This document shows, piece after piece, positions 7,884-15,977 of a stretch of DNA of 59,933 nt. This stretch comes from Ruminococcus sp. (lineage in GTDB: Bacteria > Bacillota > Clostridia > Oscillospirales > Ruminococcaceae). The translations under genes and the position numbers were made by a program. The notes under the pieces were generated by a model that ran no database searches, had not been told where the DNA came from, and was given only the letters and a program-made list of their open reading frames with translations. The stretch is taken from the NCBI GenBank assembly GCA_017542125.1, contig JAFXXU010000057.1, positions 1 to 59,933 on the forward strand, read 5' to 3'. Position 1 is the stretch's first letter. Each line of letters starts with the position of its first letter.

Positions 7884-9002
7884 TTAGTCAGTGAAGTCTC
7901 TGTCGATATTGATATAGAAGGTGAGGCCGGTGAATTCTTCGGTGAGGGCGGCTTTGATCTCTTCGGTGATGCCCTTGGCATCCTTTTCCTCGAATTCGAA
8001 GATCAGGTCGAAGCTGACCATATTCTCCACGTCGTCGTAGTAGAAGCCGTGCATACCGATGATGTTCTTATGCTGACGGATAAGCTCGATGACCCTGTCC
8101 TTGATGGCGAAGGCTTCCTCCATATCGGTATTGGAGGCGTAGATGCCTATGGTGAGTATCACGCCGAACTCGTTGTAGATGGCGGCGGTGATCTTGCGGG
8201 TGAGGACGTCGATCTCCTTGGCGGTCATTTCGTCGGCGACCTCGATGTGTACCGAGCCAAGATTTTCCTCGGGGCCGTAGTTGTGGAGGATGAGGTCGTA
8301 GCAGCCGAAGACCTCCCTGAAGGTATTGATCCGGCGCCTTACGGCTATGGAGAGCTCACGGTCGGCGCGTTTGCCGATGATGTCGCTGAGGGTGTCGCGG
8401 AGGATCTCGATACCGGCTTTGAGTATGAACACAGAAATGCCTGCGCCCAGCCAGCCCTCGATGTTCCAGCCGAGGGTCATGGATACGATGGCGGAGATCA
8501 GGGTGGCCACCGAGATCACGGCGTCGAAGGAGGCATCGGTGCCGGAGGCGGTGAGGGAGCCGGAATTGAGCTTGCGCCCCATTGCGATGAAATAGCGTCC
8601 CAGAAAGAACTTGGTGAATATGGCTGCGGTGATGACCACGACGGTCAGCATTGTGAAGTGGGTATCGGCGGGGGTGATGATCTTCTCCACCGATTCGCGG
8701 AGGGAGCTGACACCGGCGGTCAGCACGATAACAGCGATCACCAGGGAGGTGATATATTCGATCCTGCCGTGGCCGTAGGGGTGCTTTTTGTCGGGAGCCT
8801 TGCCCGCCAGCTTGGTGCCGATTATGGTGATCAGGGATGAGAGGGCATCGCTCAGGTTGTTTACCGCGTCGAGTATAACGGAGATGGAGTTGGCGGCGAA
8901 GCCTGCGATGGCCTTGAACAGCACCAGGGCTGCATTCACGAGTATGCCCCGGATGCTGACCCTGACTATTTGCTGGGAGCGGGTGAGAGTTTTTTCGCTC
9001 AT
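7884..9002 (-). CDS. Cation diffusion facilitator (CDF) family transporter
   Basis: A 372-residue CDF protein with six predicted helices and a C-terminal cytoplasmic metal-sensing domain (ending ...TFYINIDRDFTD). Helix 2 carries DAVNNLSDALSS, and the loop HPYGHGRIEY follows. CDF proteins export Zn2+, Fe2+, Mn2+ or similar ions by proton antiport; the DxxND-type site here reads D-A-V-N-N, and the ion is unknown. ATG 9002 is 10 nt from AGGAGG; an earlier ATG at 9011 is too close to it. It is translationally coupled to the upstream OhrR-type gene, so export is probably induced together with it. Confidence 0.9.
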   Translation of the reverse strand: MSEKTLTRSQQIVRVSIRGILVNAALVLFKAIAGFAANSISVILDAVNNLSDALSSLITIIGTKLAGKAPDKKHPYGHGRIEYITSLVIAVIVLTAGVSSLRESVEKIITPADTHFTMLTVVVITAAIFTKFFLGRYFIAMGRKLNSGSLTASGTDASFDAVISVATLISAIVSMTLGWNIEGWLGAGISVFILKAGIEILRDTLSDIIGKRADRELSIAVRRRINTFREVFGCYDLILHNYGPEENLGSVHIEVADEMTAKEIDVLTRKITAAIYNEFGVILTIGIYASNTDMEEAFAIKDRVIELIRQHKNIIGMHGFYYDDVENMVSFDLIFEFEEKDAKGITEEIKAALTEEFTGLTFYINIDRDFTD

Positions 9003-9007
9003 AGTCG

Positions 9008-9451
9008 TCATTCCTCCTTGATGCAGCCCAGCAGCTTATAGAGCAGCTTGTAGAGGGTCTTTGATTCATCGGGGGTAAGGCTTATGCAGCAGGCCATCTG
9101 CCCGGGAACGGAGCTGGCCTTTTCGCGGAGAGCCTCGCCCTCGGGGGTGACGGCGGCGATGAGCACGCGCTCGTCCTCGGGGCTGCGGGAGCGGGTGATA
9201 TAGCCCTTGCTCTCAAGATTTTTGAGGACGGGGGTAAGGGTGCCGCTGTCCAGATAGAGGCGCTGCCCCAGATCCTTGACGCTTATACTTTTTTCAGCCC
9301 AGAAGACCATCATAGCGATGTACTGGGTATAGGTCAGCTCCAGCTCATCGAGATAGGGGCGGTAGCGCTTGATTATCTCCCGCGAGGCGGCGTAGAGGGG
9401 AAAGCAGAGCTGGTTTTCCAGCCTGAGCATATCGAAGTTATTCTCGTTCAT
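9008..9451 (-). CDS. OhrR-type MarR-family regulator
   Basis: A 147-residue winged-helix MarR protein whose N-terminus matches the organic-peroxide sensor OhrR: NQLCFPLYAASREI contains the reactive cysteine (about residue 16). The DNA-binding part reads ISVKDLGQRLYLDSGTLTPV and the wing RSRSPEDERVL. OhrR is released from DNA when this cysteine is oxidised. Promoter and an OhrR-like operator lie directly upstream (9500-9537). No ohrA peroxidase follows; the partner is a CDF exporter. Confidence 0.85.
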   Translation of the reverse strand: MNENNFDMLRLENQLCFPLYAASREIIKRYRPYLDELELTYTQYIAMMVFWAEKSISVKDLGQRLYLDSGTLTPVLKNLESKGYITRSRSPEDERVLIAAVTPEGEALREKASSVPGQMACCISLTPDESKTLYKLLYKLLGCIKEE

Positions 9452-9499
9452 TATATGAGCTCACTCCCTGTATGATAAATTTTGTCAAATTCTATTTGA

Positions 9500-9514
9500 T
9501 ACAATTTAATTATA
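9500..9514. promoter_or_regulatory. OhrR-like operator
   Basis: TACAATTTAATTATA on this strand is TATAATTAAATTGTA on the other, one base from the Bacillus OhrR half-site unit TACAATTAAATTGTA. It contains the -10 box of the regulator promoter, so binding would block transcription. A second inverted repeat, TCAAAT-AGA-ATTTGA, lies just downstream of the start site. Confidence 0.7.
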
Positions 9515-9537
9515 CACGATAATTTGCGTTTTGTCAA
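9509..9537 (-). promoter_or_regulatory. Promoter of ohrR-like/CDF operon
   Basis: Read on the minus strand: TTGACA (9537-9532), 17 bp, TATAAT (9514-9509). A perfect consensus overlapped by the operator. Confidence 0.9.
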
Positions 9538-9544
9538 GGGGGGG

Positions 9545-9735
9545 AGATAATTAACAAGTAATAATTAATAATTAATAATTAACAATTCAGGTATCGCCTG
9601 CGGCGATGTATATTTTTCCGCGAGGCGGGCAGAAAAAAGTCGGCGCAGAGCGCCGACTCCATAATTAGAAATTGTAAATTAGAAATTGTAAATTAAAAAT
9701 TATTAATTATTAATTATAAATTATTAATTATCAAT
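9545..9735. repeat. AT-rich imperfect tandem repeats around a GC hairpin core
   Basis: Runs of taattaataattaacaatt-type repeats flank a core with GGTATCGCCTGCGGCGATG and the hairpin AGTCGGCG-CAGAG-CGCCGACT. A related element lies at 41250-41400, sharing the GGTATCGCCTGCGGCGATG hairpin, A/T-rich or tgcaatgcaca-type arms and a ..CTCCRTAATT boundary. No coding potential. It looks like a small non-autonomous or palindromic repeat between the ohrR-like promoter and the lipoprotein stop. Confidence 0.65.
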
Positions 9736-10199
9736 TATCTTTCCGTGGGGATCAGAGGGCCCCATTCGTAGCCGTCGTCGGGGAGATGGAGGTCGTCATC
9801 GGCGGCGGTGACGGCGGGGGAGGCGGAGGTCTCGGTCTGTGTTTCTGTTGAGGTCTGCTGGGGTGCTTCTGTGACGGCGGGAGTGCTTTGTGAGGAGCCT
9901 GTTTCGGCGGGAGCGGGGCTGTCGGAGGAGGGGGCGGTGTTCGTATCGGCAGGGGGGAGGGCCTCGGTCGTGGGTTCGGTCTCGGCGGGGGCGGTCACGG
10001 TTTCGGAGAGGCTGTCCGGAGAGGATTTGTCTTCGGAGGGGGCGGTGAATGTATCTGGGGAGTGGGAGCTCTCTTCGGTTATGGAGGTGAAGGAGGGCTC
10101 ATCCGGGAGGGGGGAGCTTTCCGTGGCTTGGGAGGAGCTTTCGCCTCCGCAGGCTGCGAGCAGGAGGGCGGCGAGGGCCGCGGGCAGAAGTCGTTTCAT
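9735..10199 (-). CDS. Low-complexity lipoprotein
   Basis: A 154-residue secreted lipoprotein of unknown function. The signal peptide MKRLLPAALAALLLAACGG has the lipobox LAAC, giving a lipidated Cys at residue 17. The mature part is almost entirely Ser, Thr, Glu, Pro and Ala (disordered), ending with a short acidic/aromatic tail (DDDLHLPDDGYEWGPLIPTER). The start is ATG 10199 behind AAAGGAGAGATCCC; the longer frame upstream lacks a signal. It may be a wall-spanning spacer or a decayed substrate-binding protein; neither can be shown. Confidence 0.75.
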   Translation of the reverse strand: MKRLLPAALAALLLAACGGESSSQATESSPLPDEPSFTSITEESSHSPDTFTAPSEDKSSPDSLSETVTAPAETEPTTEALPPADTNTAPSSDSPAPAETGSSQSTPAVTEAPQQTSTETQTETSASPAVTAADDDLHLPDDGYEWGPLIPTER

Positions 10200-10301
10200 G
10201 GGATCTCTCCTTTTTCGGTGGGATAGGCTTTTTGATGATTGTAGCACATCCCGGGGGAAATGTAAAGGGGGAGCAATTGTAAACTATATGTAAATCTTTG
10301 G

Positions 10302-10341
10302 CGGAATGTTGCACAGTCGCGTGCAACATTCCGTCTTTTTT
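10302..10341 (+). terminator. Hairpin with T-run ahead of the lysis cassette
   Basis: CGGAATGTTGCAC pairs with GTGCAACATTCCG and is followed by TCTTTTTT. It lies 35 bp upstream of the first holin-like gene, with no gene on the plus strand before it, so it may attenuate transcription of the cassette. Confidence 0.7.
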
Positions 10342-10375
10342 CGCTGTTAGTGAGGGGGGACAAAGGAGGTATCGT

Positions 10376-10570
10376 ATGATAAACAGGATAGCAAAGCTGA
10401 TAGATGTGAAATCTATCGTGACCCTGGCGCTGACGGCGGTTTTCTGCCTGCTGGCGGTGGAGGGTGAGGTCTCGTCGGAGCAGTTCCTGACGGTGTTCAC
10501 CGTGGTGATCAGCTTCTATTTCGGGACGCAGTTTGAGCGGGGAAGGAGGGAAGACCGTGATGACAAGTGA
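10376..10570 (+). CDS. Small holin-like membrane protein
   Basis: A 64-residue protein with two predicted membrane segments (SIVTLALTAVFCLLAV and FLTVFTVVISFYFGTQF) and a charged C-terminus (ERGRREDRDDK), the general form of small phage holins. The start ATG is preceded by AAAGGAGGTATCGT, a near-perfect ribosome site. Its end overlaps the next gene, which has a coiled coil, and the pair stands before an endolysin-like gene. No family is recognised from sequence alone; the role is inferred from size, topology and context. Confidence 0.6.
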   Translation: MINRIAKLIDVKSIVTLALTAVFCLLAVEGEVSSEQFLTVFTVVISFYFGTQFERGRREDRDDK

Positions 10571-10775
10571 GATAATCGTGGCGCTGCTTTCGCTGATAGG
10601 AACGTTCCTCGGGACATTTTCGGGCATCAGGCTGGTGACCTACCGGCTGGAGCAGCTGGAGAGAAGAGTTGAGAAGCACAACAGCGTTATAGAGCGTATG
10701 GCGCTGGCTGAAAAGGACATCCGTGAGGCGGGAAGACGCCTGGGTGAATTGGAGAAATGGAGGCAGGAGCTATGA
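10560..10775 (+). CDS. XhlA/holin-associated-like small protein
   Basis: A 71-residue protein with one N-terminal membrane helix (IIVALLSLIGTFLGTFSGI) and a long charged coiled coil (RLEQLERRVEKHNSVIERMA), like phage haemolysin XhlA-type accessory proteins in mirrored orientation. It overlaps the preceding gene by 11 bp and the following one by 4 bp, so the three are translated together. The ribosome site GGAAGGAGGG is strong. The function is inferred from the cassette. Confidence 0.6.
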   Translation: MTSEIIVALLSLIGTFLGTFSGIRLVTYRLEQLERRVEKHNSVIERMALAEKDIREAGRRLGELEKWRQEL

Positions 10776-11434
10776 CCTTTGATGAGTTCAGAAAGAAATA
10801 CGACGGCAGGGCTGTGGACTACGACGGCGCTGCGGGGGTGCAGTGCGTTGACCTGATAGACCGGTATCTTGAGGATGTTTTCGGGATAAAGGGAGTATGG
10901 GTCACGGGGGCTAGGGAGTTTTATACCAAGTTCCTGAGATACGAGGCGCTGACTGATAGCTTCGAGAGGATACCGAACACCCGTGAGCTCACCGTCAGCA
11001 AGGGGGATATAGTTGTCTGGAACGGCGGGCGCTGGGGGCACGTTGCCATAGGTACGGGCAGGGGCTCCATCGACTGGTTCGAGAGCTTTGAGGAAAATAC
11101 TCTCGGGCGGCACGAGCCTGCACATACGGAGATACACTTCTTCAAGAGAAGGACGGGAGCTGATTGCTGCGCCCCGGTGCTGGGGGTGCTGAGAGCAAAG
11201 GATCAGAGCCTTGTCACAGGGGAGAAGAGCTTTGAGCGCTACTCGGTGAGAGTTACTTATCCCAGGGGGCTGAATGTACGCTCCGGGGCGGGGGTAGGAA
11301 ATCCCCTGGTCGGGTATCTGAGCCGGGGAGAGGTGCGTACCGTCACCGCCGAGAAGAGGGTCGGCAGCCAGGTCTGGGGCAGGCTCGGAAACGGCGGCTG
11401 GATCTGTCTGACGGGGTTTACGGAGAGGTTCTGA
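10772..11434 (+). CDS. CHAP-domain endolysin with C-terminal SH3b domain
   Basis: A 220-residue peptidoglycan hydrolase. The CHAP domain shows the catalytic Cys in GVQCVDLIDRYLED and the His in GRWGHVAIGTG (amidase/endopeptidase). A bacterial SH3 domain follows (YPRGLNVRSGAGVGNPLVGY ... VWGRLGNGGWICLTG), which usually binds cell wall. There is no signal peptide, as for phage endolysins that need a holin. The start is ATG 10772 (GGCAGGAGCT upstream). With the two small membrane proteins it forms a full lysis module, but no phage structural genes are nearby. Confidence 0.85.
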   Translation: MTFDEFRKKYDGRAVDYDGAAGVQCVDLIDRYLEDVFGIKGVWVTGAREFYTKFLRYEALTDSFERIPNTRELTVSKGDIVVWNGGRWGHVAIGTGRGSIDWFESFEENTLGRHEPAHTEIHFFKRRTGADCCAPVLGVLRAKDQSLVTGEKSFERYSVRVTYPRGLNVRSGAGVGNPLVGYLSRGEVRTVTAEKRVGSQVWGRLGNGGWICLTGFTERF

Positions 11435-11518
11435 ATATCGAGCTGTGGGCTGGTTCTCTCTTGTGAATTTTGTGTATTTTAACTAACATTGTGGAAAAAT
11501 ATTAGTCCCATATGTGCA

Positions 11519-11547
11519 TTGTATTCAAAGAATATTTTTGGTATAAT
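11519..11547 (+). promoter_or_regulatory. Promoter of the GH13 gene
   Basis: TTGTAT (11519-11524), 17 bp, TATAAT (11542-11547), followed by a ~70-nt leader with a GC-rich stretch and AAAGGAG before the start codon. Confidence 0.75.
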
Positions 11548-11620
11548 GAATATGTTGTGAAGAACAATAATCCTTCCGGGGGGGAGAAGGCCTCCGGGAA
11601 AGCATAAAGGAGATAATCAT

Positions 11621-12931
11621 ATGTGGGCTTATGACAGCGTGTTTTATCAGATCTATCCGCTGGGCTTCTGCGGGGCGCCCTTTGAGAACGACGGGGTGCA
11701 GGAGCACCGCATACTGAAGGTGCTGGACTGGATAGACCATATCAAGGAGACCGGCTGCAATGCTGTATATTTCTCGCCTGTGTTCGAGTCGGACACTCAC
11801 GGCTACAACACCAGGGACTACACAAAGATCGACTGCCGTCTCGGCACGAACGAGGACTTCAAGCAGGTCTGCGACGCTTTGCACGAGGCGGGGATAAAGG
11901 TAGTTCTGGACGGTGTTTTCAATCACGTCGGGAGGGGTTTCTGGGCCTTTAGGGACGTACTGGAGAAGCGGTGGGAGTCACCCTACAAGGATTGGTTCAA
12001 CATCAGCTTTGACGGAAACTCCAACTACAATGACGGCCTCTGGTACGAGGGCTGGGAGGGGCATTACGATCTGGTAAAGCTCAATCTGCGCAACCCTGCG
12101 GTGGCTGACCACATCTTTAACTGCGTAAGGCAGTGGAGAGAGGAATTCGGCATTGACGGACTGAGGCTGGACGTGGCTTACTGTCTGGACTTTGACTTCC
12201 TCAGAAATCTGCACAATGTCTGCAAGGGGATAGACCCGGAGTTCTTCCTGCTGGGAGAGCTGCTCCACGGGGATTACTCCCGCTGGGTGAACGGGGAGAT
12301 GCTGGATTCCGCTACGAATTACGAATGCTACAAGGGGCTGCATTCCAGCTTCAACTCGATGAATATGTTTGAGATCTGCCACTCGCTGAAAAACCAGTTC
12401 GGGCCGGAGCAGTGGTGCAGGTACAGGGGGATGCATCTGCTCTCCTTTGTGGACAACCACGATGTATCGAGGATAGCGTCGGTGCTGAAAAATCCGGAGC
12501 ATCTGAAGCTCATATACGCGCTGATGTTCGGTATGCCGGGTATTCCCTGCGTGTACTACGGTTCGGAGTGGGGCACCAAGGCAGAGAAGAAGGACGGCGA
12601 TCCTGCGCTGAGGGTATCCTTTGAGGCACCGGAGAGCAACGAGCTGACCGAATGGATAGCTAAGCTGGCGGAGGCGCACAAGGGGAGCAAGGCGCTCTGC
12701 CACGGAGGGGTCTCCATACCCGTTTTGACGAACAAGCAGTGCATCATTGAGAGGGCCTGTGACGGTGAGCGGGTAATGATAGCGATCAATGCTGACTCGG
12801 AGCCATACACGGCGCATTTTGATGCGAAGTGCGGGAGAGCCGAGGATATGCTGAACGGCGGATGGCATGATTTCGGCGGCGGGAGCACATTAGCTCCGTA
12901 CTCGGCGGAGTACTGGAAATGCGAGAGATAA
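11621..12931 (+). CDS. GH13 alpha-amylase-family enzyme (cytoplasmic)
   Basis: A 436-residue (beta/alpha)8 GH13 enzyme. Conserved regions: VVLDGVFNHVG (region I), GIDGLRLDVAY (nucleophile Asp), FLLGELLHGD (acid Glu) and LSFVDNHDVSRI (third Asp). A short beta domain ends the protein. There is no signal peptide, so it should act on internalised oligosaccharides, like cyclomaltodextrinase/neopullulanase-type members; the exact specificity is uncertain. It is a single-gene unit with promoter and terminator. The start ATG follows AAAGGAGATAATCAT. Confidence 0.9.
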   Translation: MWAYDSVFYQIYPLGFCGAPFENDGVQEHRILKVLDWIDHIKETGCNAVYFSPVFESDTHGYNTRDYTKIDCRLGTNEDFKQVCDALHEAGIKVVLDGVFNHVGRGFWAFRDVLEKRWESPYKDWFNISFDGNSNYNDGLWYEGWEGHYDLVKLNLRNPAVADHIFNCVRQWREEFGIDGLRLDVAYCLDFDFLRNLHNVCKGIDPEFFLLGELLHGDYSRWVNGEMLDSATNYECYKGLHSSFNSMNMFEICHSLKNQFGPEQWCRYRGMHLLSFVDNHDVSRIASVLKNPEHLKLIYALMFGMPGIPCVYYGSEWGTKAEKKDGDPALRVSFEAPESNELTEWIAKLAEAHKGSKALCHGGVSIPVLTNKQCIIERACDGERVMIAINADSEPYTAHFDAKCGRAEDMLNGGWHDFGGGSTLAPYSAEYWKCER

Positions 12932-12943
12932 GACAAGAGACAG

Positions 12944-12975
12944 CAAGAGCCTCACGGAAAAACGTGAGGCTCTTG
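12944..12975. terminator. Bidirectional terminator
   Basis: CAAGAGCCTCACG pairs with CGTGAGGCTCTTG across GAAAAA. It separates the convergent GH13 and TetR genes. Confidence 0.9.
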
Positions 12976-12978
12976 TTA

Positions 12979-13593
12979 TTACTTATCTTCTGTGAACTGC
13001 TCTATCATCCCGCGGATGGTCTTATACAGCTCCGGCTTTAATTGCTCTAACGAGCAGGGCTCTTTATAAAGGATCGTTGAATAGCAGGTGGAGGATACCA
13101 GCTCGGTTATCATATAGAGCAGCAGCTCAGGCTGCCTGATGGGCTTCTCCGACTGGGACAGCAGCTCCTCAAAGGCTTCACGGAAGTTGACCTCGCCGTT
13201 CTTTTGCTCGCTCCTTGCATTCAGGGCTGCCATGAATACTCCCCAGCTGAGGTTCTTTGAGATGAAGTTCAGCAGGGATTTGTTCTCATTGAGCTGGTTG
13301 ATTATGTTGTCGATCAGGAAGATGACTTTATCCTCAAAGCACAGCTCGCGGTCGCTTGAATTGAGCTCCTTCGCTGCCCGCAGGAGCACCTGCTCGCTCT
13401 TCTTGGCGATCAGCTTGTTGCGGATGTCGTATTTATCTTTAAAGTAGAGGTAGAAGGTCCCCTTGCCGACCCCTGCCTTGCCGGCGATGTCGGTGATGGA
13501 GGTCTTGCTGAAACCCTTTGTGGTGAAAAACTCGAATGCCGTATTGAGCAGGGAGCTTTCCTTGCTCTTTTTCTTCATATCGACCTTTGACAT
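12979..13593 (-). CDS. TetR-family transcriptional repressor
   Basis: A 204-residue TetR protein with N-terminal helix-turn-helix (FFTTKGFSKTSITDIAGKAG, VGKGTFYLYFKDKYDI) and a helical ligand domain. The start ATG 13593 follows AGGAAGTGTCGGGA; 27 further upstream codons have no ribosome site and are not used. The gene faces away from the MMPL operon, and the region between them holds four copies of an ATGACC-N3-GGTCAT palindrome, so it almost surely represses that operon and itself. The inducer is unknown. Confidence 0.92.
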   Translation of the reverse strand: MSKVDMKKKSKESSLLNTAFEFFTTKGFSKTSITDIAGKAGVGKGTFYLYFKDKYDIRNKLIAKKSEQVLLRAAKELNSSDRELCFEDKVIFLIDNIINQLNENKSLLNFISKNLSWGVFMAALNARSEQKNGEVNFREAFEELLSQSEKPIRQPELLLYMITELVSSTCYSTILYKEPCSLEQLKPELYKTIRGMIEQFTEDK

Positions 13594-13683
13594 TCCCGAC
13601 ACTTCCTTTTGCGGATTTTTAGATGCAGCTGCGATCACAGCTATATTATAACGTATACTTCCTGTATTTGTCAATAGCGAAAA

Positions 13684-13830
13684 ATGACCAATAGTCAGTT
13701 ATGAAAGCCTGTACTTTTGTGCGGTCAGACAAAAATTATGACTGACGGTCATTTTTATGCTCAAAGCTATTGACTAACGGTCAGTTTTGTAATATAATAA
13801 TGAAGTGAAAGAAAAATGACCGTCGGTCAT
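13684..13830. promoter_or_regulatory. Four TetR operators
   Basis: Related 15-bp palindromes occur at 13684-13698 (ATGACCAATAGTCAG), 13738-13752 (ATGACTGACGGTCAT), 13770-13784 (TTGACTAACGGTCAG) and 13816-13830 (ATGACCGTCGGTCAT, perfect). The third contains the -35 box of the MMPL promoter; the fourth lies in its leader; the first is next to the tetR side. This arrangement predicts tight repression in both directions. Confidence 0.85.
13770..13798 (+). promoter_or_regulatory. Promoter of the MMPL/LxxG operon
   Basis: TTGACT (13770-13775), 17 bp, TATAAT (13793-13798), with operators on and on each side of it. Confidence 0.9.
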
Positions 13831-13849
13831 AAAAGGAGATGACAGTCAA

Positions 13850-15964
13850 GTGGTAAAGTTCGGCAATTTCATAGTCAGGCACAGGATCATTATCATAATC
13901 CTGAGCATACTGCTTTTGATACCCTGCGCCATAGGCTATATCAAGACGCGGACCAACTACGATATCCTTTCGTATCTACCCAAGGATATAAAGACGATGC
14001 AGGGGCAGGACATCCTGCTGGACGAATTCGGCAAGGGCGGCTTTTCAATGGTCATGGTTGACGGCATGAGCGACAAGCAGGTCGCCGAGACCAAGAAGCA
14101 GATAGAGCAGGTGCCCGGAGTTGCCAGCGTGGTCTGGTACGACAGCATTGCGGATATCACGATACCGAAGGAGATACTCCCCCAGAAGTTTTACGATTTC
14201 TTCAATGCGGACAACGGTGATTCAACGCTGATGATCGTATTCTTTGAGGGTACGACGGCTGCGGACGAGACCTTGATCGCCATTGACAAGATCAGGGACA
14301 TTGCTGACAAGCAGTGCTTCGTCAGCGGAATGAGCGCCATAAACGACGATATGAAGCACATCACCGAGAACGAGACCTTGATCTATGTGCTGGTGGCGGT
14401 GGCTCTGGTATCGCTGGTGCTGGCGATCTCGATGGACTCCTTCCTCATACCCGTATTCTTTATGATAAGCGTGGGCTTTGCGGTAGTTTACAACCTGGGC
14501 ACCAACATCATAGCGGGGGAGATATCCTTCCTGACCAAGGCTCTGGCGGCGGTGCTGCAGCTGGGTGTTACCATGGATTACTCCATATTCCTTTACCACA
14601 GCTATCTGGAGAACAAGGAGAAGTACCCTCACGACAACGAGAAGGCTATGGGCGAGGCCATAGGTGCCACCATCGTTTCGGTGGTAGGCAGCTCGATCAC
14701 CACCATAGCGGGCTTCCTGGCGATGTGCTTTATGAGCTTCACGCTGGGTCTTGACATAGGCGTAGTAATGGCCAAGGGCGTTGTGTTCGGAGTTATCTGC
14801 TGCGTAACGGTGCTGCCCTCGATGATACTCACCTTCGACAAGGCGATCGGCAAGACCCGCCACAAGGAGCTGCTGCCCTCGATGGACGGTCTGGCGAGGG
14901 TGATAGTAAAGCACTCGGGGCTGTTCATCACGATCTTCTTCGTGCTGCTCTCGCCGGCTATATACGGAAACTTCAACAACAAGGTCTACTACAAGCTGGA
15001 CTCGACGCTGCCCAAGGATCTTGACAGCGTTGTGGCGAACACCAAGCTGCTGGAGGAGTACGGTATGAACTCCACCCATATGCTGCTGGTGAGCACCGAT
15101 GTTTCGCCCAAGGACACCAGAAAGCTCTGCTCGGAGATCGAGCAGCTGGACGGCGTTTCGATGGTACTGGGCCTTGACTCGGTGGTGGGCTCGAAGATAC
15201 CTGCGGAGGTACTGCCGGAGCAGCTGACCTCTTTGCTGGAAAGCGAGAACTGGAAGCTGATAATGGTGGGCTCGGAATACGAGGTAGCCTCGGATGCGGT
15301 GAACGAACAGTGCAGGGAGATAGAGGATATACTTGCCAAGTACGACGACAAGTCGATGCTGATAGGCGAGGCGCCTGCCACGAAGGATCTTATAGACATA
15401 ACCAACCGGGATTTCAAGGTAGTGAACTTCCTTTCGATAGCTGCCATATTTGCCATCATACTGGTGGTGCTCAAATCGGTATCGCTGCCGATCATACTTG
15501 TATCGGTCATAGAGTTTGCGATATTCGTGAATATGGGCATACCCACCTACACGGGCAGCAAGGTGGCCTTCATAGCCTCGATAGTTATAGGCACCATACA
15601 GCTGGGAGCCACGGTGGATTACGCCATACTGATGACCACCCGATACAAGACGGAGCGTATGAGCGGGCTTGACAAGCACGAGGCCATAACGGTGGCGCTC
15701 TCCACCTCGATAAAGTCCATAATGGTATCGGCGCTGGGCTTCTTTGCGGCCACCTTCGGAGTAGGCATCTACTCGGATATAGGGCTTATCTCGGAGCTTT
15801 GCATACTGCTGGCGAGAGGCGCGATCATTTCGATGGTAACTGTCATCGTGGCGCTGCCCTCGTTCCTGACGGCTCTTGACGGGCTTATCTGCCGGACGAC
15901 GGCGGGGATGCCCAAGGGGAAGCGTATGCCGGTGAACTCGAGACTGTTTATGAACGAAAACTAA
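13850..15964 (+). CDS. MMPL/RND-family membrane transporter
   Basis: A 704-residue RND-superfamily protein of MMPL type. There are two repeats of one helix, an outer domain and five helices (first helix HRIIIIILSILLLIPCAIGY; second half starts near residue 350). MMPL signatures include VLQLGVTMDYSIFLYHSYLE and TIQLGATVDYAILMTTRY, whose Asp residues are the proton-relay type. It starts at GTG 13850 behind AGGAGAT. It lies 13 bp upstream of the LxxG-repeat gene and under TetR control. Related systems export lipids or proteins to the surface; the cargo here is unknown. Confidence 0.9.
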   Translation: MVKFGNFIVRHRIIIIILSILLLIPCAIGYIKTRTNYDILSYLPKDIKTMQGQDILLDEFGKGGFSMVMVDGMSDKQVAETKKQIEQVPGVASVVWYDSIADITIPKEILPQKFYDFFNADNGDSTLMIVFFEGTTAADETLIAIDKIRDIADKQCFVSGMSAINDDMKHITENETLIYVLVAVALVSLVLAISMDSFLIPVFFMISVGFAVVYNLGTNIIAGEISFLTKALAAVLQLGVTMDYSIFLYHSYLENKEKYPHDNEKAMGEAIGATIVSVVGSSITTIAGFLAMCFMSFTLGLDIGVVMAKGVVFGVICCVTVLPSMILTFDKAIGKTRHKELLPSMDGLARVIVKHSGLFITIFFVLLSPAIYGNFNNKVYYKLDSTLPKDLDSVVANTKLLEEYGMNSTHMLLVSTDVSPKDTRKLCSEIEQLDGVSMVLGLDSVVGSKIPAEVLPEQLTSLLESENWKLIMVGSEYEVASDAVNEQCREIEDILAKYDDKSMLIGEAPATKDLIDITNRDFKVVNFLSIAAIFAIILVVLKSVSLPIILVSVIEFAIFVNMGIPTYTGSKVAFIASIVIGTIQLGATVDYAILMTTRYKTERMSGLDKHEAITVALSTSIKSIMVSALGFFAATFGVGIYSDIGLISELCILLARGAIISMVTVIVALPSFLTALDGLICRTTAGMPKGKRMPVNSRLFMNEN

Positions 15965-15977
15965 GGAGGCATTTGCT

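Noticed and set aside
10298-10375. Longer N-terminus for the holin-like gene
   Set aside because: The extension runs through the terminator-like hairpin; the strong ribosome site AAAGGAGGT fixes the start at 10376.
11435-11620. Riboswitch in the GH13 leader
   Set aside because: The leader after the promoter is only ~70 nt, with a G-rich stretch but no recognisable conserved riboswitch core.
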